Source: an uncultured Gammaproteobacteria bacterium
Lineage (GTDB): Bacteria > Pseudomonadota > Gammaproteobacteria > Arenicellales > JAANXG01
NCBI GenBank assembly: GCA_947258785.1
Contig: CAMYJT010000007.1
Location: 33,449 to 97,448 of the forward strand
Direction: 5' to 3'
Length of the DNA stretch: 64,000 nt
How positions within the stretch are numbered: position 1 is the first letter of the stretch; each line of letters opens with the position of its first letter. A program made the position numbers and the translations under genes. This document shows positions 1 to 9,437 of the stretch, piece by piece. Below the pieces are notes generated by a model. That model was not told the origin of the DNA and did not search any database. It was given only the letters and a program-made list of their open reading frames with translations.

Positions 1-3000
1 TCGCCGGTTCAGACCGGAACGATGTTTCTCGTGGTGCCGCGTATCGGCACTATTTCGCCCTGGTCAACCAAGGCCACGGATATCGCTCATCGCTGCGGCC
101 TCGATTCGATATCGCGTATTGAGCGTGGTGTTGCCTGGTATGTTGAGTTGCGCGGCGCCGGACCCATCGACAAACGATTGTGGCGGCAATTGGCCGAGCG
201 TTTACACGATCCGATGACTGACTCGGTACTGGCGTCACTGGATCATGCCGACGCAATGTTCAGGCACTGCGATCCCCAACCGCTTTCGGTTGTCGATGTA
301 TTGACCGGCGGCGCTGCGGCGCTGGCCGCAGCCAACACCGAATTCGGCCTGGCGTTGTCAGACATAGAGATCCACTACCTGGTCGAACAGTTCACCCGCC
401 TGGGGCGTAATCCCACCGATGTCGAGTTGATGATGTTTGCGCAGGTCAATTCCGAACATTGTCGGCACAAGATTTTCAACGCGGAGTGGGTCATTGACGG
501 CCAGCGCCAGGACTTTTCCCTGTTCGACATGATCCGACAGACGCATCGCTTGAACCAGCACGGTACGATAGTAGCCTATGAGGATAACGCCGCTGTGCTG
601 AATGGCGCGCCGGCGGAGCGCTTTTTTGCCGCCGCTGTCACTCACACCTACACGGCCGTGAAAGAGCCCGCGCACATCGTTTGTAAGGTCGAGACGCACA
701 ATCACCCCACCGCCATCTCGCCGTTTCCAGGAGCGGCGACCGGCTCGGGCGGCGAGATCCGTGACGAGGGAGCTACCGGTAGCGGCGCTAAACCCAAAGC
801 CGGTATCACCGGATTTTCGGTTTCTCATTTGCGGTTCCCCGGTGCCGGACAGCCTTGGGAGGACGACGAACACGCGCCGGAACGCATCGCCAGCCCGTTG
901 GAAATCATGATCGAGGGGCCCATCGGCGCCGCGTCGTTCAACAACGAGTTCGGCCGCCCTAACATCGGCGGGTATTTCCGCACCTTCGAGCAGTGGGCGC
1001 CGGGAGCCGACGGCCGGGAGAAACGGGGCTACCACAAGCCGATCATGCTGGCCGGGGGTGTGGGCAATATCCGGCCCGACCACATATATAAACACGCCAT
1101 TCCTGTGGGGTCCTACATCATCGTCCTTGGCGGTCCCGCAATGCTGATCGGGCTGGGTGGCGGCGCCGCCTCCAGCGTTGCCACCGGCACCAGCAGCGAG
1201 GCGTTGGATTTTGCATCGGTCCAACGGGGCAATGCCGAGATGCAACGACGCTGTCAGGAGGTTATCGATCGCTGCTGCGCCATGGGTACTGCCAGCCCCA
1301 TTCTTTCGATTCACGATATCGGTGCCGGCGGCTTGTCGAACGCATTGCCGGAATTGGTGTACGCCTCCGATCGAGGGGGGCATTTTCAATTACGGGACGT
1401 ATTGAACGACGATACGGGCATGACGCCCATGCAGATCTGGTGCAACGAGGCGCAGGAACGTTACGTAATTGCCGTGGCGGCGGAGAGCTTGGACGAGTTC
1501 GTCAGAATCTGCGAGCGGGAACGATGTCTGTTCAGTGTAGTTGGCCGCGCCACCGACCGGCGACGGCTGCTGCTGGAGGACCGACATTTCGCGGCCCAGA
1601 GCGACCCACAGGCAGTGCCCATCGATATGGAGACCAGCGTGTTGTTTGCAACCCCGCCAAGAATGCATCTAGATGTCGAACGCGCCCAAAGCGAATCGCC
1701 GGCGCTGGATCTGATTGCGGTCAGCTTAGAGGATGCCATCGAGCGCGTATTGCGGTTTCCCACCACTGCGGACAAGACATTTCTGATCACCATAAGTGAT
1801 CGGAGCGTGACCGGATTGGTCTGCCGGGACCAAATGGTGGGGCCGTGGCAGGTTCCGGCCGCCGACGTGGCGGTGACGGCGTCAGGATTTCAGGGTTTCA
1901 CCGGGGAAGCCATGGCTTTGGGTGAGCGTACGCCGCTGGCTACCATTGATGCAGCTGCCAGCGGCCGCATTGCCGTAGGGGAGGCGTTGACGAATCTGGC
2001 TGCTGCCAGCGTAAGCGATCTCCGAGAAGTCAAACTGTCAGCGAACTGGATGGCGTCGGCGAATCATGCCGGTGATGACGCGGCGTTGTTCGATACCGTC
2101 AAAGCCGTTGCTCTGGAGCTATGCCCGGTTTTGGGAATCTCCATCCCGGTTGGTAAAGATTCGATGTCCATGAAAACCGTGTGGGACGACGCTGATGGTA
2201 AAAGGCACCAAGTCACCTCGCCGGTCTCTCTCGTGGTGAGCGCATTCGCTCCCGTCGACGATGTTCGCAGGACACTTACTCCGGTGCTGACCCGCAGCGA
2301 GGACACGGTTTTGTTGCTGCTGGATTTGGGAAATGGACGCAACCGGCTCGGTGGATCCGTGCTTGCACAGTGCTACGGCCAGCTTGGCAACCAGTGTCCC
2401 GATGTCGACGATCCGGAATCCTTGCGCCGTTTATTCTTGGCAATACAACAACTCAATCGGTCGGATTTATTGCTCGCCTATCATGACCGTTCGGATGGTG
2501 GACTGTGGGCGGTACTGTGTGAGATGGCCTTCGCCGGTCGGGTGGGACTGAAAGTCGAGCTGGACGCGGTGCCGGGCGGTCCGCTGTCGATTCTATTCAA
2601 TGAAGAATTGGGTGCGGTGATACAAGTCCGAATTGATGACGAGAGCCAGGTGCGCGCCGTCTTGGACGATTTCCGGCTTAACGATCACTGCCATCGAATT
2701 GCGAGACCGATTGCTGAACCTGTCATTGTTATCGATGGCGATCGTCGTTCTTTGTACCGGCGCCCACGTGTGGAATTGCACCGCATCTGGTCCGAGACGT
2801 CCTGGCGAATACAAGCGCTGCGCGACAACCCGGATTGTGCGCAACAGGAATACGATCGCCTGTTGGACACAGAGGACCCCGGATTAAATGCCGTGTTAAC
2901 GTTTGATCCGGAGTCTAACCCAGTTGCCCCGCACGTCCATACCGGCAAACCGCCTCAGTTGGCGATTCTCCGCGAACAAGGTGTCAACGGACAGATCGAG

Positions 3001-3723
3001 ATGGCGGCCGCGTTTCACAGTGCCGGATTTGTCACCGTTGATGTTACGATGAACGATCTAGCCCAAGGGCACTTGTCACTCGAATCTTTTCGGGGAATCG
3101 TGGCCTGTGGTGGATTTTCGTTTGGCGATGTTCTGGGCGCCGGACAAGGCTGGGCGAAATCTATACTGTTCAGTCCTTTGTTGCGCGATCAATTCGAGCA
3201 GTTCTTCCAGCGCGAAGACGTCTTCGCGCTGGGCGTGTGCAACGGTTGCCAGATGTTTTCAAGTCTACGCGAACTGATCCCGGGCGCAGAGCACTGGCCC
3301 CAATTCGTGCGCAATGCATCCGAACAGTTCGAGGCGCGTTTGGTTATGGTCGAGGTGGTTGACAATCCGTCGATTCTGCTTGAAGGGATGTGTGGATCGC
3401 GTATGCCCTTGGTGGTCGCCCATGGAGAGGGACGGGTGGACTTTGTCCCGGCGGACCGGCCGCTGCCGGTTGTTGATCCGGGATTAGTGGCGTTGCGTTT
3501 TGTCGACAATCGGGGTGTGGTCACCGAGGCCTACCCATACAATCCCAATGGCTCGCCCGGTGGGGTGACCGGTTTGACCAATTCCGATGGCAGGGTGACC
3601 GTGATGATGCCCCATCCTGAGCGCGTATTTCGAACCGTGACCCACTCTTGGGCGCCCCGCGATTGGAGTGAATACGGGCCGTGGATGCGCTTGTTTCGCA
3701 ACGCGCGGGCCTGGGTCCGCTAG
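1..3723 (+). CDS. purL: Phosphoribosylformylglycinamidine synthase, 5'-truncated by the window edge
   Basis: Catalyses the fourth step of de novo purine synthesis: FGAR plus glutamine and ATP gives FGAM. The open frame runs in from base 1 with no start codon, and 1240 residues are visible. The first visible residues match the E. coli enzyme (about 1295 residues) from roughly residue 70, so only the N-terminus is missing. Visible signatures are the SEHCRHK and [12 protein letters not shown] motifs of the synthase domain and [17 protein letters not shown]. The C-terminal class I glutaminase domain has its nucleophile in GVCNGCQM, with PHPERV near the end. This single-chain large form, with synthase and glutaminase in one protein, is typical of beta- and gammaproteobacteria. 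There is no frameshift in the visible part. Confidence 0.97.
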   Translation, partial: SPVQTGTMFLVVPRIGTISPWSTKATDIAHRCGLDSISRIERGVAWYVELRGAGPIDKRLWRQLAERLHDPMTDSVLASLDHADAMFRHCDPQPLSVVDVLTGGAAALAAANTEFGLALSDIEIHYLVEQFTRLGRNPTDVELMMFAQVNSEHCRHKIFNAEWVIDGQRQDFSLFDMIRQTHRLNQHGTIVAYEDNAAVLNGAPAERFFAAAVTHTYTAVKEPAHIVCKVETHNHPTAISPFPGAATGSGGEIRDEGATGSGAKPKAGITGFSVSHLRFPGAGQPWEDDEHAPERIASPLEIMIEGPIGAASFNNEFGRPNIGGYFRTFEQWAPGADGREKRGYHKPIMLAGGVGNIRPDHIYKHAIPVGSYIIVLGGPAMLIGLGGGAASSVATGTSSEALDFASVQRGNAEMQRRCQEVIDRCCAMGTASPILSIHDIGAGGLSNALPELVYASDRGGHFQLRDVLNDDTGMTPMQIWCNEAQERYVIAVAAESLDEFVRICERERCLFSVVGRATDRRRLLLEDRHFAAQSDPQAVPIDMETSVLFATPPRMHLDVERAQSESPALDLIAVSLEDAIERVLRFPTTADKTFLITISDRSVTGLVCRDQMVGPWQVPAADVAVTASGFQGFTGEAMALGERTPLATIDAAASGRIAVGEALTNLAAASVSDLREVKLSANWMASANHAGDDAALFDTVKAVALELCPVLGISIPVGKDSMSMKTVWDDADGKRHQVTSPVSLVVSAFAPVDDVRRTLTPVLTRSEDTVLLLLDLGNGRNRLGGSVLAQCYGQLGNQCPDVDDPESLRRLFLAIQQLNRSDLLLAYHDRSDGGLWAVLCEMAFAGRVGLKVELDAVPGGPLSILFNEELGAVIQVRIDDESQVRAVLDDFRLNDHCHRIARPIAEPVIVIDGDRRSLYRRPRVELHRIWSETSWRIQALRDNPDCAQQEYDRLLDTEDPGLNAVLTFDPESNPVAPHVHTGKPPQLAILREQGVNGQIEMAAAFHSAGFVTVDVTMNDLAQGHLSLESFRGIVACGGFSFGDVLGAGQGWAKSILFSPLLRDQFEQFFQREDVFALGVCNGCQMFSSLRELIPGAEHWPQFVRNASEQFEARLVMVEVVDNPSILLEGMCGSRMPLVVAHGEGRVDFVPADRPLPVVDPGLVALRFVDNRGVVTEAYPYNPNGSPGGVTGLTNSDGRVTVMMPHPERVFRTVTHSWAPRDWSEYGPWMRLFRNARAWVR

Positions 3724-3852
3724 TGGCTAGATCAATGCCTCACCGGCGGCGGCTTGCCGCTTTACCGCCCGAACTGGACCGGGAGAATATCAATTGCTGA
3801 GACACTGGCACGGGTCCAGTGGGGAGTCCGACTTTTTGTTAGGGCAACGATT

Positions 3853-4275
3853 ATGACGAAATTCAGCTGGAGTAACTATCTACTGCGTCTGCTGAGTGCG
3901 ATGGGATTGGTGTTCGTCACCTACAATCCGGAACAGATATCCTTCTTCCACTGGGTCAGCCCGGTCCTCGGAGACTTCAGCAGGTTTGAAGTGTTGATGG
4001 CCTTTGCCGGTGTGGCGTTGCTCATCGGGTGGGTGATTTTTCTCCGCGCCACCATAAGATCCCTGGGCGCCTTCGGCACAGTTTTGGCTATTGCATTCTT
4101 CGCAACCCTAATCTGGGTCCTCGTCACTTACACGCCGATCCCCGCGGAGAACCTCAAGGTCGTGACCTATCTGGTGCTTGCCGGTCTGGCAGGTGTGCTG
4201 TCGATTGGCCTTTCGTGGTCCCATGTGCGTCGGCGGATCACCGGACAACTGGATGTTGATGAGACAGACGTTTAG
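3853..4275 (+). CDS. DUF6524 family small membrane protein
   Basis: A 140-residue inner-membrane protein. I chose the ATG at 3853 because MTKFSWSNYLLRLLSA matches the usual N-terminus of this family as I remember it; a longer frame from 3754 adds unconserved residues. It shows about four hydrophobic segments: around residues 8-25 with the motif FVTYNPE, then 45-62, 70-90 and 98-118. FHW follows the first helix. The function of the family is unknown. It ends 3 bases before thyA, so the two are probably co-transcribed, but nothing in the sequence ties it to folate or nucleotide metabolism. Confidence 0.8.
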   Translation: MTKFSWSNYLLRLLSAMGLVFVTYNPEQISFFHWVSPVLGDFSRFEVLMAFAGVALLIGWVIFLRATIRSLGAFGTVLAIAFFATLIWVLVTYTPIPAENLKVVTYLVLAGLAGVLSIGLSWSHVRRRITGQLDVDETDV

Positions 4276-4278
4276 GCC

Positions 4279-5073
4279 ATGCAACAATATTTGGATCTGA
4301 TGCGGTACGTACGTGACCATGGTAACCGCAAAGATGATCGGACCGGCACGGGTACGGTCAGCGTGTTTGGATACCAGATGCGTTTCGACCTGGCCCGGGG
4401 GTTTCCAATTCTGACTACCAAGAAACTGCACATGCGTTCGATCATCCACGAGTTATTGTGGTTTTTGAAGGGGGATACCAACACCAGATACCTACATGAC
4501 AACGGTGTGACGATATGGGACGAGTGGGCGGATGAAAACGGGGATCTGGGGCCGATTTACGGCTATCAGTGGCGATTCTGGCCGGATTCCCGAGGCGGGC
4601 ATATTGATCAGATCCGCCGCGTCGTCCAGCAGATCAAAAATTCGCCGGACTCACGACGCATGCTTATCAGCGCATGGAACGTTGCCGATATCGACAAGAT
4701 GGCGCTTCCCCCATGCCATCTTTTGTTCCAGTTCTACGTCGCTGATGGCAGGCTTTCGTGCCAACTCTACCAGCGCAGCGCGGATCTCTTCCTGGGCGTT
4801 CCATTCAATATCGTGTCCTATGCGCTGCTGACCATGATGGTGGCCCAGGTGACCGGACTGCGACCCGGTGAGTTCGTGCACACGTTCGGTGACGTCCACC
4901 TGTACTTGAATCATATGAAACAGGTCGAACTGCAGCTTTCCCGCGATCCCCACTCACTGCCCGAAATGCGACTGAATCCGGAAATCAAGAATTTATTTGA
5001 CTTCCGCTACGAAGACTTTGAGCTGGTGGGCTACCATTGTCATCCCCATATCAAGGCGGCTGTGTCGGTGTGA
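4279..5073 (+). CDS. thyA: Thymidylate synthase
   Basis: Makes dTMP from dUMP with 5,10-methylene-tetrahydrofolate, releasing dihydrofolate. At 264 residues it has the same length as E. coli ThyA. Visible motifs are DDRTGTGT near the N-terminus, the catalytic cysteine in [12 protein letters not shown] (about residue 146), [14 protein letters not shown] for dUMP binding and [12 protein letters not shown]. The dihydrofolate reductase gene follows 188 bases downstream on the same strand. This is the common thyA-folA pairing, in which the second enzyme recycles the dihydrofolate made by the first. Confidence 0.97.
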   Translation: MQQYLDLMRYVRDHGNRKDDRTGTGTVSVFGYQMRFDLARGFPILTTKKLHMRSIIHELLWFLKGDTNTRYLHDNGVTIWDEWADENGDLGPIYGYQWRFWPDSRGGHIDQIRRVVQQIKNSPDSRRMLISAWNVADIDKMALPPCHLLFQFYVADGRLSCQLYQRSADLFLGVPFNIVSYALLTMMVAQVTGLRPGEFVHTFGDVHLYLNHMKQVELQLSRDPHSLPEMRLNPEIKNLFDFRYEDFELVGYHCHPHIKAAVSV

Positions 5074-5261
5074 CCGGGCTGATTGGCGGCGGACGGCAAA
5101 TCCTTTGATGGTCTGCTTCTACCGTTCAAACGGGCATGCATAATGACCTGCGAACGGCCGATAAACGCGCGGGTAATCGCGGTCCACCGCCGACTGGCTC
5201 CGGTCCTCGTGTTCCGGGAATTAGTTAAACCCGGCAGACCAATCGGCAACCGGGGGGCACG

Positions 5262-5753
5262 TTGAAGATCTCCATCGTGGTCGCCATGGATCGAAACCGT
5301 GTCATCGGTCGCGGCAAGCGATTACCCTGGCATCTCCCGGATGATCTGAAACGGTTCAAGGCCGTCACCATGGGTCATCCGGTCATCATGGGTCGGCGTA
5401 CTCACGAATCCATTGGCAAGCCGCTCCCAGGACGTACTAATATTGTGTTGACCGCTGATCCGCAGTACACGGCGGAGGGATGCGTTGTGGCAGGTTCTCT
5501 GGACGAGGGGTTCCGGGCCGCAGCCGACGTGAAGGAGGTCATGATTATCGGCGGTGCCGCGGTATATCGAGAAGCGTTACCGTTGGCGGATCGAATTTAC
5601 CTGACCACAGTGCACGCGGAGCTCGAAGGCGACGCCTGGTTTCCGATCATTGATTGGAGTGAGTGGGACGTACGGGACGAGGCGATGCACGGTGCGGATG
5701 ACCGCCATACGTATGCGTTCTCCTTCTTCATCTTGGATCGTTGCCGGCATTAA
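5262..5753 (+). CDS. folA: Dihydrofolate reductase
   Basis: NADPH-dependent reduction of dihydrofolate to tetrahydrofolate; 163 residues, normal for the bacterial chromosomal enzyme. It carries AMDRNRVIG, LPWHLPDDLKRFKAVT (the Asp of the active site) and MGRRTHESIGKPLPGRTNIVL. The start is a TTG at 5262, preceded by a G-run at 5252-5257. Starting at the ATG at 5286 would remove the first beta strand (KISIVVAMD), which is conserved in the family, so TTG is preferred. It closes the folate cycle with thyA just upstream. Confidence 0.94.
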   Translation: MKISIVVAMDRNRVIGRGKRLPWHLPDDLKRFKAVTMGHPVIMGRRTHESIGKPLPGRTNIVLTADPQYTAEGCVVAGSLDEGFRAAADVKEVMIIGGAAVYREALPLADRIYLTTVHAELEGDAWFPIIDWSEWDVRDEAMHGADDRHTYAFSFFILDRCRH

Positions 5754-6021
5754 CACCAGTGGCTGGGTGAGCAGTCTGGCGATCACCTTCAACGCTGGAA
5801 GTGTGCCGATTCGTGTAGAATTCCATACCGCTGGTGGATGCCGCCGTACCTCGGTTGCCGCAGTTATTTCTGATCGGGGACCGGTGTCGCCAGCAATCTG
5901 CCGGACTTAGTGGATCGAAGCGAGATGGGCGTAACGCTAATATTTCGGCTCGTTACCGACATGTGAAAGTGATGTCAGACCAGTCGGGGCCAGTTACTGA
6001 GAATCATCGGGAGAATGACTT

Positions 6022-6309
6022 ATGGCAAATGAGGGTTATCACGAACCAATCGAAGAGCTTTCTATTGAAACCCGTGACATGCATCGGGCTATAACTTCGC
6101 TGATGGAGGAATTGGAAGCGGTCGATTGGTACAACCAGCGGACTGATGCGTGTAATGACGACGCGCTGCGGGCTATTCTTGCGCATAACAGGGACGAGGA
6201 GAAAGAGCACGCGGCCATGTTGTTGGAATGGATTCGTCGGCAAGACCCGGCGTTCAGCAAGGAACTGAAGGATTTTCTGTTTTCCGACGGCGCCATCACG
6301 CACCCCTGA
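6022..6309 (+). CDS. EncFtn-type ferritin-like protein without encapsulin-targeting tail
   Basis: A 95-residue helical protein of the encapsulated-ferritin family, which oxidises and stores iron. It aligns well with Rhodospirillum rubrum EncFtn: MEELEAVDWY then ILAHNRDEEKEHAAM. The ferroxidase ligands known from that protein (E32, E62, H65) and W38 correspond here to E30, E60, H63 and W36, so catalysis looks intact. A GGGAG ribosome site lies ahead of the ATG. Two things are odd. The protein stops right after the helical domain (FSDGAITHP) and lacks the Gly/Ser linker and targeting peptide that dock EncFtn into an encapsulin shell. No encapsulin gene lies within the window. It is either a shell-free member or a gene that lost its tail. 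Confidence 0.88.
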   Translation: MANEGYHEPIEELSIETRDMHRAITSLMEELEAVDWYNQRTDACNDDALRAILAHNRDEEKEHAAMLLEWIRRQDPAFSKELKDFLFSDGAITHP

Positions 6310-6449
6310 AGTCTGGCAGTGGTGGATCACACGATGCGTCAACGAGCGATGCCAGGGTGGCAGCTTCGGCAGTATCCCCGGGCCACACTAGAATTCGGGG
6401 TTGGGTGCTATGGATTGAGACGACAACGTTGTTTACGAGGAGCACGTTA

Positions 6450-7073
6450 GTGGTAAAAGAACGCTGGACTTGTCCTTACTGCGATCGTGATAACGTACTG
6501 GACGACGAGAATACTAAAATCTGTCAAGGTGAGACCAATCTGTCCGACGATCTCGGGACGGTGCGTGGCATATACAAATTCACAATCTGTCCCAATCCGA
6601 ATTGCCGCAAAACCACCATAAAGGGGCAGATACATCGCTTGGACAGAACTGAAGAGTCTGATCCAGAAAAGCTGTACGAATGGCAGTTGGTGCCGGAATC
6701 TAACGCGAAACAGTTTCCCGAGTACATTCCCCAGAAGCTGAGAGAGGATTATTACGAGGCATGTCTGCTGCGGGAAAAAAGTCCCAAGGCGTCGGCCACC
6801 CTGTCCCGGCGGTGTCTGCGGGGCACCATACATGACTACTGGAGAATAACGAAGACCACACTGGCGGATGAAATGGCCGAACTGCAGACGGTGGTGGATA
6901 AAACTACATGGGATGCGATCGATTCGGTTCGGTCTCTGGGTAACATTGGCGTCCACATGCACTTGGATGTTAACGCGATTGTCGAAGTGGATGCCGATGA
7001 ACCGGACTTGTTGATCTATTTGATCGAAAAATTTTTTACGGAGTGGTACATGAAGGATGAGGACGACTATTAA
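6450..7073 (+). CDS. DUF4145 domain protein with N-terminal zinc ribbon
   Basis: A 207-residue protein. The GTG at 6450 is chosen because GAGG at 6437-6440 sits at a good distance and the zinc ribbon starts immediately after it. CPYC near the N-terminus and CPNPNC about 45 residues later form a likely four-Cys zinc site. The C-terminal two thirds match DUF4145, with LLREKSPKASATLSRRCLRGTIHDYW as its recognisable helix. In other proteins DUF4145 often occurs in defence-related or nuclease-associated contexts, but this one has no nuclease or other effector domain and stands alone. A hairpin plus T-run terminator follows at 7127. Its function is unknown. Confidence 0.75.
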   Translation: MVKERWTCPYCDRDNVLDDENTKICQGETNLSDDLGTVRGIYKFTICPNPNCRKTTIKGQIHRLDRTEESDPEKLYEWQLVPESNAKQFPEYIPQKLREDYYEACLLREKSPKASATLSRRCLRGTIHDYWRITKTTLADEMAELQTVVDKTTWDAIDSVRSLGNIGVHMHLDVNAIVEVDADEPDLLIYLIEKFFTEWYMKDEDDY

Positions 7074-7126
7074 CCTGCCGTATCAGTGCAAAGCCCAGGC
7101 CGATCGTCGCGGTGCCGGTTCGAGCC

Positions 7127-7149
7127 GCCCTCCGTCAGGTGGGCTTTTT
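7127..7149 (+). terminator. Rho-independent terminator after the DUF4145 gene
   Basis: GCCC at 7127-7130 pairs with GGGC at 7141-7144. One T-T mismatch and two more G-C pairs lie inside, the loop is four bases, and TTTTT follows at 7145-7149. It lies 54 bases after the DUF4145 stop codon, on the strand of that gene. The remaining bases up to the SDR start at 7426 hold no recognisable gene. Confidence 0.6.
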
Positions 7150-7425
7150 GACTGCTCGTGCGCGCCGGGCACGCCCACCCGGAACGGCGTTGAACCAGGG
7201 ACCGTGAACCCTGATGAATCCAAGTTGTTGGCGGTGGTTCACGCGGCCCCAGCCGCATCGTGTGCCGCTGCGATGCCCGAGCGCTGTCTGTCGCCTGCCG
7301 CGTATCATGGCCGGTTTGGTCTCAATCGCCTTTAACACTGCTCCGCGCTTGCAGCTGGCGCGTTGCAGCGTGACCGACAATGGTGTCGAGCGACCGTTGA
7401 GAATTCAACACTGGGGTTCCACGCC

Positions 7426-8172
7426 GTGCACAAGGTAATAATTGTCACGGGAGGCAGTCGCGGTATTGGGGCGGCTACAGCGCAGTTGGCCGCGCAACGC
7501 GGCTATGCCGTATGTGTCAACTATCTCAATAATGCGGCAGCCGCGAATGCCGTAACAAAGTTAATCAGGCAGAACGGCGGCGAGGCCATCGCCGTTGCCG
7601 CAGACGTGGCATCGGAGGTTGACGTATCGCGAATGTTTGATCTGGTGGACAACGCCTTCGGTACCGTTACCGCGCTGGTCAATAATGCGGGTATTTTGGA
7701 ACGGCAAATGCGGGTGGAAGACATGGATGCGGGGAGGTTGCAACGGGTCCTGAGGACCAATGTCATCGGTTGTTTTCTGTGCGCCCGGGAAGCGGTTCGC
7801 CGCATGTCCACCAGACTCGGAGGCGCCGGCGGGGCGATTGTCAACGTATCTTCCGGTGCATCGCGTCTGGGTTCGCCCGGCGAATATGTGGATTATGCGG
7901 CATCCAAAGGCGCCATCGACACGCTGACGATCGGTCTGGCCAAAGAAGTTGCCAGCGACGGAATCCGTGTCAACGCTGTGCGGCCCGGTTTTATCTATAC
8001 TGATATTCATGCCGACGGTGGCGAACCGCATCGCGTGGATCGGCTCAAGGAACGGGTACCCATGAAGCGGGGCGGTGAGGCCATGGAGGTGGCTGCCGCG
8101 ATTCTCTGGTTGTTGTCGGAAGAGGCCTCGTATTCGACAGGAACGTTCGTGGACGTAACCGGAGGTAAATAG
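7426..8172 (+). CDS. SDR-family oxidoreductase (FabG-like)
   Basis: A 248-residue short-chain dehydrogenase/reductase. The GTG at 7426 places VHKVIIVTGG at the N-terminus, the normal beginning of the Rossmann fold; an upstream in-frame start would add about 20 unconserved residues. Motifs are TGGSRGIG for NAD(P) binding, NNAG, the catalytic Ser in NVSSGAS, YAASKGA with the catalytic Tyr and Lys, and a C-terminal TGTFVDVTGGK. It resembles 3-oxoacyl reductase-like or glucose-dehydrogenase-like SDRs whose substrate cannot be read from sequence. It stands alone between the DUF4145 gene and a GGDEF gene, so context does not help. Confidence 0.88.
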   Translation: MHKVIIVTGGSRGIGAATAQLAAQRGYAVCVNYLNNAAAANAVTKLIRQNGGEAIAVAADVASEVDVSRMFDLVDNAFGTVTALVNNAGILERQMRVEDMDAGRLQRVLRTNVIGCFLCAREAVRRMSTRLGGAGGAIVNVSSGASRLGSPGEYVDYAASKGAIDTLTIGLAKEVASDGIRVNAVRPGFIYTDIHADGGEPHRVDRLKERVPMKRGGEAMEVAAAILWLLSEEASYSTGTFVDVTGGK

Positions 8173-8238
8173 CAATGACCAGGGTTGCGATGAGGCGACA
8201 GCCCGGTAGCCACTTGCAGGGCCGACCACGCGAGCAGT

Positions 8239-8254
8239 CGTTGCGGAGGCAACG
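8239..8254 (+). other. GGAG-loop hairpin ahead of the GGDEF gene
   Basis: CGTTGC (8239-8244) and GCAACG (8249-8254) form a perfect 6-bp stem presenting GGAG in the loop. It lies between the SDR stop and the GGDEF start, probably in the leader of the latter. GGA in a hairpin loop is the feature recognised by CsrA/RsmA proteins, which often regulate diguanylate-cyclase genes. The site is 63 bases ahead of the start codon, and that function is only a guess. Confidence 0.3.
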
Positions 8255-8316
8255 AGTATCAAGCGGTTGCCCGACCAGGCACGCTGAGTGACTGACGAAT
8301 TGTAGATTGATTGCGG

Positions 8317-9156
8317 ATGGAATTTGTCGTAAACGGGCTGATCGTTCTGGGCGCTGGATTTCTCCTCGCCGCGTTGCTCACGCTGTGGCGGTTGATTAAG
8401 CAACTCCCTCTCGGAGAAATTCGTCGCGATTGGTACCTCGTCGCCGGCGCGGTGCTGTTCGTCATGGTCTACTTCGTCCATGCTCTCGCCAACGGAAACC
8501 GCTTCGGGGACTTGACCGATGTACTCATTTCATTGCTGCTTTTTGTCGCGGCCAGCATGCTGTGGATCATCATCACATTGTCCTTGAATACCGCCATCGA
8601 TGTGCGGCGCTTTACCATGTTGGAACGAGATCGTATCAATGATCCACTGATGGGCATCTACAATCGTCGTTACCTGGACCGCAGACTGGAAGAAGAGATC
8701 GCACGGGCCAACAGATACGACCTGCCCTTGTCCGTGTTGTTGATTGTTATCGACCAGTTCACGGCTATCAATAAAGCCCACGGCCGCCAGGTCGGCGATC
8801 TTGTTCTTAAGCGCCTGGGAGCTTTGTTGGTGGAGGCCGTTCGCACGTCTGATGTCGTGGCTCGATACAGTGACGAGGAGGTCCTGATCATCGCTCCGAA
8901 CACGTCCGCCCCCTCCGCCGCCATCTTGGCGGAGCGGCTGCGCAAGAAGGTGGAGACTTCGGTGTTGTTGCCACCAAACGTAAGAAATCAGCGAAGTGCT
9001 ATTTCCGCCACCGTCAGTATCGGGGTCTCTACCTTCGGGCAGACGAACGAGGGCACGCGGGCGTTGGTGGACGATGCCGGAGACGCTTTACGGCAAGCTA
9101 CGGTCGTTGGATTGAATCAGGTGTCGTTGGGTGACAGCGCTAAACCACCGAATTGA
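8317..9156 (+). CDS. Membrane GGDEF-domain protein with degenerate active site
   Basis: A 279-residue protein starting at ATG 8317. Three hydrophobic segments (about residues 4-27, 39-57 and 66-90) form a membrane sensor part, followed by a GGDEF domain from about residue 105 (NDPLMGIYNRRYLDRRL). In active diguanylate cyclases the signature is GG(D/E)EF; here the aligned bases give SDEEV (about residues 185-189). The first metal-binding Asp of the D-x-D-x-F motif is also replaced, giving VIDQF. The second signature glycine is normally needed for GTP binding, so the protein is probably catalytically dead. It may act as a binding or regulatory partner. No EAL domain is present. Confidence 0.88.
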   Translation: MEFVVNGLIVLGAGFLLAALLTLWRLIKQLPLGEIRRDWYLVAGAVLFVMVYFVHALANGNRFGDLTDVLISLLLFVAASMLWIIITLSLNTAIDVRRFTMLERDRINDPLMGIYNRRYLDRRLEEEIARANRYDLPLSVLLIVIDQFTAINKAHGRQVGDLVLKRLGALLVEAVRTSDVVARYSDEEVLIIAPNTSAPSAAILAERLRKKVETSVLLPPNVRNQRSAISATVSIGVSTFGQTNEGTRALVDDAGDALRQATVVGLNQVSLGDSAKPPN

Positions 9157-9324
9157 TGCCGGTAATCAATAGACAGACACTCTCCGGGGCGCTGCATCGT
9201 ATAGATAACCCGTTGCGAATGCCTGTGTTAACGCTTAACGCAAAAAGACAAGCGGGTTGGAGTGCTTGCTCCGAAAGCACTGTGCTTCGCTCAAGCGCAG
9301 GGAATCGAAGTCTGTGTTGGATTT

Positions 9325-9409
9325 TGATCCAATTTCCCATTCCAGTGCGGTATCCAGCCAGTCAATCCGTTCGCCATTCTCCGGTATTCTTGGTCCAATA
9401 TGCCGGTTA
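9325..9409 (+). repeat. Partial, diverged copy of the 249-bp MITE (right end)
   Basis: The last 22 bases (9388-9409) match the right terminal repeat of the full MITE at 17091-17339 with four differences. The 60 bases before them also align with the inner right part of that element (TTCCAG, TTCGCCAT, CTCCGG landmarks in the same order). No matching left terminal repeat is visible about 249 bases upstream, so this is a truncated copy. It ends 28 bases before the asparaginase start codon and could influence that gene's leader. Confidence 0.6.
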
Positions 9410-9437
9410 GAGGTTTGTCGGGATACTGTTTGCGGGC

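Noticed and set aside
358..1389. 343-residue open frame on the minus strand opposite purL
   Set aside because: It is entirely antisense to a well-matched conserved purL frame, and its own sequence has no domain pattern; it comes from GC-rich codon structure.
6228..6449. In-frame upstream extension of the DUF4145 gene
   Set aside because: It overlaps the EncFtn gene, is Ser/Arg/Gly-rich and unconserved, and a good ribosome site exists for GTG 6450.
7111..7140. GGTTCGAGC motif resembling a tRNA T-arm
   Set aside because: The flanking five bases on either side do not pair, and no anticodon or acceptor stem is found; the following hairpin fits a terminator better.
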